Shown one piece after another: positions 5,868 to 10,366 of a DNA stretch of 10,366 nucleotides. Made by a program: the position numbers and the translations under genes. The notes under the pieces were generated by a model. That model was not told the DNA's origin. It saw only the letters and a program-made list of their open reading frames with translations, and searched no databases. Location of the stretch: contig DATHNF010000021.1 in the NCBI GenBank assembly GCA_035486285.1, positions 1-10,366 on the forward strand, read 5' to 3'. Source of the stretch: DATHNF01 sp035486285. GTDB taxonomy: Bacteria > Patescibacteriota > Saccharimonadia > Saccharimonadales > UBA4665. Within the stretch, counting starts at the first letter, position 1; each line of letters starts with the position of its first letter.

Positions 5868-6899
5868 ATGGCAAAAAGAGTGTATGTCGGCATGTCCGGC
5901 GGTGTTGACTCGTCGGTAACGGCGGCGCTGCTCAAGGAGCAGGGCTATAACGTCACGGGCGTGTACATGAAGAACTGGAGTCAGGATTTGCCGGGCTTCA
6001 TTTGCCCATGGAAAGAAGATTACCAGGACGCTAAACGCGTAGCCGTACAGCTCGGCATTGATTTCAAGCTCTACGACTTCGAGACCGAGTATCGTCAAAA
6101 GGTCGTCGACTATATGGTGGCCGAATACCAGGCTGGACAAACGCCAAACCCGGATATTATGTGTAACCAAGAAGTGAAGTTTAAACTATTCTTGGAAACA
6201 GCGCTGGAAGACGGCGCTGACCTGATCGCCACCGGTCACTATGCCCGGATTAAAGACGGACAACTCTTCACCGGCCTTGACCACACCAAAGACCAATCGT
6301 ACTTCTTATACCGGGTCGCCGAGCAAGCACTTAAGTGTAGCCTGATGCCTATTGGTGAACTGCGCAAAACCGAAGTGCGAAAAATTGCTGCCAAACTAGG
6401 CCTGGCGACGGCTAACAAGAAAGACAGCCAAGGTATTTGTTTCGTCGGCAAAGTCGGCATTAAGGAGTTCCTACTCGCCGAACTCGGCCCTCAGCAACCT
6501 GGCCCGATTATCGATCAAAACGGCAAAGAAATTGGCGAGCACGACGGGGCACTCTTCTATACTATTGGCCAACGCCACGGCCTAAATATCGGCGGTGGCC
6601 TGCCATATTACGTTGCCAAAAAAGACATGGCTACTAACACGGTGTACGTGACAACCAACCTTGACGATACTAATCTTTGGGCCCGGCAGATCACGCTTGA
6701 GGATATCCACTGGATTAATCAAAAGCCAGCGGCCGATAAGCAATACCAAGCCCGCCTGCGTTACCGCGGCCCGCTTGTTCCGGCCAAGCTTCATGACAAC
6801 GAACTTACCCTAGCTGAGCCCCAACGCGGCTTAGCCGCCGGTCAATCAGCTGTCCTTTATGATAGTGAGCAGTGCCTCGGCGGCGGCATTATCACCTAA
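5868..6899 (+). CDS. mnmA: tRNA-specific 2-thiouridylase MnmA
   Basis: MnmA activates the C2 carbonyl of wobble uridine 34 in tRNA Lys, Glu and Gln with ATP and replaces the oxygen with sulfur delivered from a cysteine desulfurase. Visible in its 343 residues are the PP-loop SGGVDSS (10-16), YMKNW (33-37), the first catalytic cysteine in TPNPDIMCNQEVKF (Cys99), ATGHYARI (121-128), KDQSYFLY (141-148), the second catalytic cysteine in DSQGICFVG (Cys191), YTIGQRHGL (231-239), and the C-terminal beta-barrel ending GGGIIT. Length is normal for the family and both catalytic cysteines are present. The ATG lacks a ribosome site but the N-terminus MAKRVYVGMSGG is canonical. Its likely sulfur donor is the desulfurase at the left edge. 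It converges tail to tail with a minus-strand gene. Confidence 0.97.
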   Translation: MAKRVYVGMSGGVDSSVTAALLKEQGYNVTGVYMKNWSQDLPGFICPWKEDYQDAKRVAVQLGIDFKLYDFETEYRQKVVDYMVAEYQAGQTPNPDIMCNQEVKFKLFLETALEDGADLIATGHYARIKDGQLFTGLDHTKDQSYFLYRVAEQALKCSLMPIGELRKTEVRKIAAKLGLATANKKDSQGICFVGKVGIKEFLLAELGPQQPGPIIDQNGKEIGEHDGALFYTIGQRHGLNIGGGLPYYVAKKDMATNTVYVTTNLDDTNLWARQITLEDIHWINQKPAADKQYQARLRYRGPLVPAKLHDNELTLAEPQRGLAAGQSAVLYDSEQCLGGGIIT

Positions 6900-7119
6900 T
6901 CACAAGCGGCGTATAACCTGGCCGCCTACCTCCGCTGCCGTGACCGATGAGCGCTCTTTTGGATGTTGGTAAGGAATTGGCGCTGGAGGTTGTGGCACGG
7001 GCAGAAACGGCCTCAAGGTTTATCCGTTCATGTATGGCCTCAAGTAGTGCCGGCCGCTTTCTTAGGCTTTCGTCGGAGCCGTTATCTAACCATGCTTCCC
7101 GATAGGCTGCATTGCTATA
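6892..7119 (-). other. Open minus-strand frame, possible lost 3' end of the adjacent gene
   Basis: The 186 bp between the mnmA stop and the minus-strand stop at 7086 look empty. However, the minus strand stays open for 75 codons from 7119 to a TGA at 6892-6894, in the -1 frame relative to the gene ending at 7086. The translation looks protein-like: it begins YSNAAYREAWLDNGSDESLR and later has ALLEAIHERINLEAVSARA. The frame has no start of its own and opens just past an in-frame TGA. It could be the original tail of the neighbour, joined by a one-base change or a -1 frameshift, or a chance open frame. No terminator for mnmA is evident; GCGGC/GCCGC near 6905-6925 forms a small stem without a T run. 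Confidence 0.3.
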
Positions 7120-7973
7120 GCAATACGCAGCAACTCAGCATCTTGCGTGATACCGCACATCGCGCCTAGGTTCATGAGATCCTCTCTGTCTCTGCCATAT
7201 AGCGCTTGCTCAGCCCCTGACATCTTGTCTAAGTTTCTACGCCCGTCATAAATCTCTTGGCGGTCTCTATGCTCTTGAGCCAGCTGCTCCATACGGGTAT
7301 CGTAAGCTTCCCGCCTTGCTTCTAAAGCTTCAGGAGGAATCTCCCTATGAACGGTCGTATATGGGACGGTAGAAGCTACGACTTGATGAACCCTGCTTTC
7401 TACGAGTCGTGTTCCGACCAGGAAGAGTACCCGGCCGCCTATTGCGAAATCTGCTGCCGTACGCTCGTTGGCCAGCGGGGGGGGGGTGACTTTATATTCT
7501 TGACGTACAAATTGTGATACAAAATTCTCAAACCGCTCCGCACTGGGCAGAAGTGGGTCAGACATTGGCTCGAACACTTCGCCCAATGTATGATCCACTG
7601 TCTCCGATAGATAGACGAGGAAGTTGGGCTCTTCTGATGGGTCATACGTTTCGCCCGCGATAAACAAACCGTCTTCGGCCGCGGCCATAAGAGTACGTTT
7701 ATCTTCTTTTTTGTTCCGGTAAGCGTACACTCGAAGTGCCAATACCCAGTGGTACTCATCAATAAATCTTTGTTGCTCAACGGGATCATCACTCCGCATA
7801 GCTTCACTCAAAAACCCATTAGGGTGGTGACCGTTCGGCGAATAACCTGCTCTGATATCACGGATACGTTCGGCCAGCGAATCATCGAACGCGGCTAAAT
7901 TACGGATGATTTCTGGCAAAGCTTCGCGACATCCTAGTTCTTCCATTTGGTCAACTTGTAGCGTCTCTCTCAT
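7086..7973 (-). CDS. Hypothetical protein with a ten-cytosine tract
   Basis: I do not recognise this 295-residue protein. It is acidic and Glu/Arg-rich, largely helical in appearance, with no signal peptide, membrane helix or known catalytic motif that I can see. The middle holds a hydrophobic stretch (FAIGGRVLFLVGTRLVESRVHQVVAS). The later part is a charged helix (EALEARREAYDTRMEQLAQE) likely to form a coil. The ATG at 7973 has a modest AAGAGA about 5 nt upstream; a TTG at 8003 would add 10 residues. Codons around residues 162-166 (V-T-P-P-P-L) contain ten consecutive C's (7477-7486 on the plus strand is G10). In this assembly the frame is intact through the run; one base fewer stops at 7439 and one more at 7345. 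The C-terminus may also be frameshifted. It lies between housekeeping genes on the opposite strand. Confidence 0.72.
   Translation of the reverse strand: MRETLQVDQMEELGCREALPEIIRNLAAFDDSLAERIRDIRAGYSPNGHHPNGFLSEAMRSDDPVEQQRFIDEYHWVLALRVYAYRNKKEDKRTLMAAAEDGLFIAGETYDPSEEPNFLVYLSETVDHTLGEVFEPMSDPLLPSAERFENFVSQFVRQEYKVTPPPLANERTAADFAIGGRVLFLVGTRLVESRVHQVVASTVPYTTVHREIPPEALEARREAYDTRMEQLAQEHRDRQEIYDGRRNLDKMSGAEQALYGRDREDLMNLGAMCGITQDAELLRIAIAMQPIGKHG
7477..7486. repeat. Mononucleotide tract G10 (C10 on the coding strand)
   Basis: Ten G's in a row inside the 295-residue orphan gene, the longest homopolymer of G or C in the window. Such tracts are prone to slipped-strand changes in length. It is also a typical place for a sequencing length error. 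Confidence 0.9.
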
Positions 7974-8039
7974 AAAAATCTCTTTAGCGTGACTGTAATA
8001 CAATCTTCGCTAGCTTGCAAGACTTTAAATAACAACATT

Positions 8040-8077
8040 CAGGGCTTGTATAGTTATGCCTAACTACCCAAGCTCTG
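8040..8077. repeat. Imperfect 17-bp inverted repeat between the two orphan genes
   Basis: Arms 8040-8056 and 8061-8077 face each other across the tetraloop TGCC. The inner six pairs (TAGTTA/TAACTA) are perfect. A 2x2 mismatch (8049-8050 with 8067-8068) follows, then nine pairs including one G-T (8043 with 8074). The G-T would pair in plus-strand RNA but be A-C in minus-strand RNA. It could be a terminator for the 139-residue gene, although the T-rich stretch on that side is interrupted, or a protein-binding site, or a small structured RNA. The rest of the gap (7974-8107) shows nothing clear. Confidence 0.5.
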
Positions 8078-8100
8078 GCCGCTGGATGTAGCTACCTGTC

Positions 8101-8120
8101 ACTATTTTTAAGAAAATAGT
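8101..8120 (-). terminator. AT-rich hairpin over the stop of the 139-residue gene
   Basis: ACTATTTT (8101-8108) and AAAATAGT (8113-8120) form a perfect 8-bp stem with a 4-nt loop that includes part of the TAA stop. The stem is AT-rich and no T run follows, so it is a weak or atypical terminator, or an mRNA 3'-end structure. Confidence 0.35.
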
Positions 8121-8527
8121 CTACCGCTTAGCGGAATATATTTCTCTGGCGGCGCATTGTCGGCCAGCCGCGAGGCTATCTCGGCCGAGTCTGCTAGTAC
8201 AGCCCAAGCGCTGCTGCCGTAGCAAGTGCGAGGGTCCCCCATCAATAGTTCCCATGGCAACTCGGTCAAGCTGACGAAGTCAGGTATGCACCGTTCGTCT
8301 CTTTCGGCTCCTCGTAATTCGTCGCGCCAGCATTCATAGCTTGTCATGTTGAGCTCGGCAAGCCTTTGGCTGTACTCTGCCTGGGGCATGACGAGTGCTA
8401 CGTAGCGGTTACTATCGGTATCCAAATCAGCGAAATAATCGATACGGACCGTGTAGCCTAAGTCCTCCAAGCTTTGTATAAAGGTTTGATGTAGGTCTAG
8501 CTCAAAGGCATTTTCTGGGCCACTCAT
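8108..8527 (-). CDS. Hypothetical small acidic protein
   Basis: I do not recognise this 139-residue protein. It is acidic and soluble in appearance, with no membrane segment or signal peptide. It begins with an amphipathic helix (ENAFELDLHQTFIQSLEDLG), then a likely strand pair (YTVRIDYFADLD, RYVALVMP), and three cysteines (in SYECW, ERCIP and PRTCYG). The spacing of the cysteines does not suggest a zinc site. Coding status is supported by a strong promoter directly in front of the ATG: TTGACA, 16-nt spacer, TATAGT, then 8 nt to the start codon. No ribosome site is present, so the message is probably leaderless. Divergent from alaS, with which it shares the -35 region. No function is proposed. 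Confidence 0.75.
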   Translation of the reverse strand: MSGPENAFELDLHQTFIQSLEDLGYTVRIDYFADLDTDSNRYVALVMPQAEYSQRLAELNMTSYECWRDELRGAERDERCIPDFVSLTELPWELLMGDPRTCYGSSAWAVLADSAEIASRLADNAPPEKYIPLSGRLFS

Positions 8528-8535
8528 TTAAGTAA

Positions 8536-8563
8536 ACTATAGTACAAGCCGCTCTTTTGTCAA
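8536..8563 (-). promoter_or_regulatory. Sigma-70-type promoter of the 139-residue gene
   Basis: On the minus strand, TTGACA (8563-8558) matches the -35 consensus fully, the spacer is 16 nt, and TATAGT (8541-8536) matches the -10 at five of six positions. Only 8 nt (8535-8528) separate the -10 from the ATG, so transcription would begin within one or two bases of the start codon. Confidence 0.75.
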
Positions 8564-8585
8564 TCACGGGCCTTTACGGTAGACT
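8557..8585 (+). promoter_or_regulatory. Sigma-70-type promoter of alaS
   Basis: TTGTCA (8557-8562), a 17-nt spacer and TAGACT (8580-8585). The two ATG codons follow 5 and 8 nt after the -10, with no Shine-Dalgarno sequence. The -35 overlaps the opposing promoter's -35 (8558-8563) in five of its six bases. Confidence 0.65.
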
Positions 8586-8590
8586 ATTAG

Positions 8591-10366
8591 ATGATGACAG
8601 CGCAGGAAATTCGCACGGCATACTTGGAGTTTTTCCAAGCAAAAGGCCACACGGTCATTCCGCGGGCCCAACTGGTGCCGTATAACGACCCGACAACACT
8701 ATTCACTGGCTCCGGTATGCAGCCGATGATCCCGTACCTACTGGGCGAAAAACACCCGGAAGGCAAACGATTGGCCAATAGCCAAGTTTGTTTGCGTTCC
8801 CAAGATATTGATGAAGTAGGTGATGACAAGCATACGACCTTGTTTGAGATGCTTGGTAACTGGAGCCTCGGCGACTACTTTAAGACAGAGCAAATAGCCT
8901 GGATAGCTGAGTTCCTGTTCGATGTAGTCGGCCTGGACCCAAACAAGATGTATATTTCTTGCTATATAGGTAATGAGAAGTATGGTATTCCGCGGGATAA
9001 TGAGGCTATTGAGCTGTGGCAAAAAGAATTTGAAAAACGACATGTTCCCGCCAAAGTGGTCGAACTCGGCTCTGCCAAAAACGGTGACCGACTCGGCATG
9101 CAGGGTGGCCGGATATTTCTCTATGATGGCAAAGAAAACTGGTGGAGCCGTAACGGCGACGAAGACGGCACGCTGGTTGGTGATCCCTGCGGACCCGATT
9201 CGGAAATGTTCTATGATTTCGGCGAAGCGTTCCATGACGAGCAGAAATGGGGGAAGCCTCATCCAGCCAGTGATTCACCGCGCTTCTTCGAAATAGGTAA
9301 CAATGTCTTTATGGGCTACAAAAAAGTAGCCGAGGGCGTCTTTGAACCCCTAGCAGCGCCGAATATTGATCACGGTTCCGGGCTGGAACGCATTGCCGCG
9401 GCAAGCCTGGGGAATCCAGACGTTTTTCAGATTAGCTTGCTCAGGCCGATTATCGACAAGCTCGAACAGCTCTCTGGCAAGAAGTATGAAAGTCATACGG
9501 AAAGCATGCGCGTCATCACCGACCATTTGCGTGGTGCGACGTTCTTGGCGGTCGATGGTATTACACCCAGTAACAAAGAGCAGGGGTATGTCATGCGCCG
9601 CCTGGTCCGGCGGGCCATTCGCCATGCTTTCGACCTCGGTATCGAACAAAACTTCTTAGAACAAATCGTGCCAGTCATCGCTGACTTATACAAAGATGAC
9701 TTCCCGGAAGTTGCCGCCAACCGTGACAAAGTCATCGAGGTGTTGGTTAAAGAAGAAAAAGTCTTCCGCCAAACACTGCGCAAAGGCTTGCAAGAGTTTA
9801 ACAAACTCTTTAGGGAAAAGAGCCTCATGAAACCTCTAGAAGGGAAAAAAATTAACTATGAAGATACTAGCCTGACAGGCGACATTGTGTTCAGGCTTTA
9901 TGATACGTATGGTTTTCCAGTTGAATTGACGCTTGAAGAAGCGTTTAAGTTAGGGTGGGAAGAAGCTGATAGCTTACGGGAACAATTTGATACGAGAATG
10001 CAGGAGCAAAGGCAGCGGTCACAAACTGCGAGCAAAGGTGTGTTTAAAGGTGGGCTTGGCGGCCACACTATGCAGCACAAAAAGTACCACACGGCGACAC
10101 ATCTTATGTATCAGGCACTGCGCGATGTGCTAGGTGATCATGTAGTTCAACGCGGTTCCAATATTACCGAGGAGCGCTTGCGTTTTGACTTTAGCCATCC
10201 CGAAAAAATGACGCCGGAACAGATCAAGCAAGTTGAAGACATTGTAAATGAGCAGATCACTAAAGACTTAAAAGTATCATTTGAAGAGTATCCAACCAAA
10301 GTAGCGATTGAAGAAAAAGGTGCGTTGGGCCAGTTCGGCGACCGCTACGGCGACACCGTCAAAGTT
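8591..10366 (+). CDS. alaS: Alanyl-tRNA synthetase, cut by right edge, apparently lacking the beta-barrel of its editing module
   Basis: AlaRS charges tRNA-Ala and clears mischarged seryl- or glycyl-tRNA-Ala. The frame is open for 592 codons to the window edge. Visible are the N-terminal AQEIRTAYLEFFQAKGH (4-20), class II motif 2 with FEMLGNWSLGDYFK (85-98), ENWWSRNG and GDPCGPDSEMFYD (182-209), motif 3 GSGLERIA (262-269), the helical tRNA-recognition region with RRLVRRAIRHA (336-346), LYDTYGFPVELT (437-448), and the editing core with HTATH (His500, His504) plus RLRFDFSH. Between QRQRSQTAS and YHTATHL only about 20 residues remain where E. coli has about 120, so the beta-barrel is gone. ATG at 8591 is the longest start; ATG at 8594 fits a leaderless transcript better. 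The third zinc-binding cysteine region and any C-Ala domain lie beyond the window. Confidence 0.96.
   Translation, partial: MMTAQEIRTAYLEFFQAKGHTVIPRAQLVPYNDPTTLFTGSGMQPMIPYLLGEKHPEGKRLANSQVCLRSQDIDEVGDDKHTTLFEMLGNWSLGDYFKTEQIAWIAEFLFDVVGLDPNKMYISCYIGNEKYGIPRDNEAIELWQKEFEKRHVPAKVVELGSAKNGDRLGMQGGRIFLYDGKENWWSRNGDEDGTLVGDPCGPDSEMFYDFGEAFHDEQKWGKPHPASDSPRFFEIGNNVFMGYKKVAEGVFEPLAAPNIDHGSGLERIAAASLGNPDVFQISLLRPIIDKLEQLSGKKYESHTESMRVITDHLRGATFLAVDGITPSNKEQGYVMRRLVRRAIRHAFDLGIEQNFLEQIVPVIADLYKDDFPEVAANRDKVIEVLVKEEKVFRQTLRKGLQEFNKLFREKSLMKPLEGKKINYEDTSLTGDIVFRLYDTYGFPVELTLEEAFKLGWEEADSLREQFDTRMQEQRQRSQTASKGVFKGGLGGHTMQHKKYHTATHLMYQALRDVLGDHVVQRGSNITEERLRFDFSHPEKMTPEQIKQVEDIVNEQITKDLKVSFEEYPTKVAIEEKGALGQFGDRYGDTVKV

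Noticed and set aside
6963..7169. 68-codon plus-strand frame after mnmA
   Set aside because: Trp/Arg-rich, no ribosome site, and it overlaps the end of the minus-strand gene; nothing suggests coding.
7439..7807. 122-codon minus-strand frame inside the orphan gene
   Set aside because: It is the shifted frame of the 295-residue gene. It is useful only for showing where translation stops if the C tract loses one base.
1..10366. tRNA, rRNA, CRISPR, insertion sequence or prophage
   Set aside because: Gaps are short and contain no cloverleaf, spaced direct repeats, transposase or integrase motifs that I could see.

Overview
The window is ordinary bacterial chromosome: dense genes, short gaps, and no tRNA, rRNA, CRISPR array or mobile element that I can recognise. 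The proteins are clearly bacterial but diverge strongly from model organisms. The F1 subunits, together with an alanyl-tRNA synthetase that lacks one domain, suggest Candidate Phyla Radiation (Patescibacteria), perhaps a Saccharibacteria-like lineage. That placement rests on remembered family resemblance and was not searched.

Layout. Positions 1-344 hold the C-terminal end of a cysteine desulfurase, followed by a probable terminator and a candidate promoter. Positions 467-5750 hold a tightly coupled six-gene operon for an F1-type ATPase: b-like stalk anchor, delta/OSCP-like, alpha, gamma, beta, epsilon. No a or c (rotor-ring) gene is present. Positions 5868-6899 encode MnmA, the tRNA U34 2-thiouridylase. 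Positions 6892-8527 hold two unrecognised minus-strand genes; one carries a run of ten cytosines and has an open frame continuing past its stop. From 8591 to the right edge runs alaS, transcribed divergently from a 63-bp gap in which two promoters overlap at their -35 boxes.

How the genes fit together. Cysteine desulfurase supplies persulfide sulfur that MnmA uses to thiolate wobble uridine. Desulfurase, mnmA and alaS lie near each other in Firmicutes such as Bacillus subtilis (yrvO, trmU, alaS), so the ATPase operon looks inserted between two sulfur-relay partners. The ATPase keeps the core nucleotide-binding motifs in alpha and beta. It departs from the norm in several coupling parts: the adenine-stacking tyrosine of beta is arginine, DELSEED is eroded, the end of beta is trimmed, the helix at the start of alpha and the N-terminal domain of delta look missing or remodelled, epsilon lacks its C-terminal helices, and disordered tails are added to alpha and epsilon. 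Whether it drives a conventional proton rotor encoded elsewhere or something else is the main question raised here.

Translation signals split by position. Genes inside the operon have Shine-Dalgarno sequences and overlapping stops and starts. mnmA, alaS and the 139-residue orphan have none, and a -10-like hexamer sits only 5-9 nt before their start codons, which points to leaderless mRNAs.
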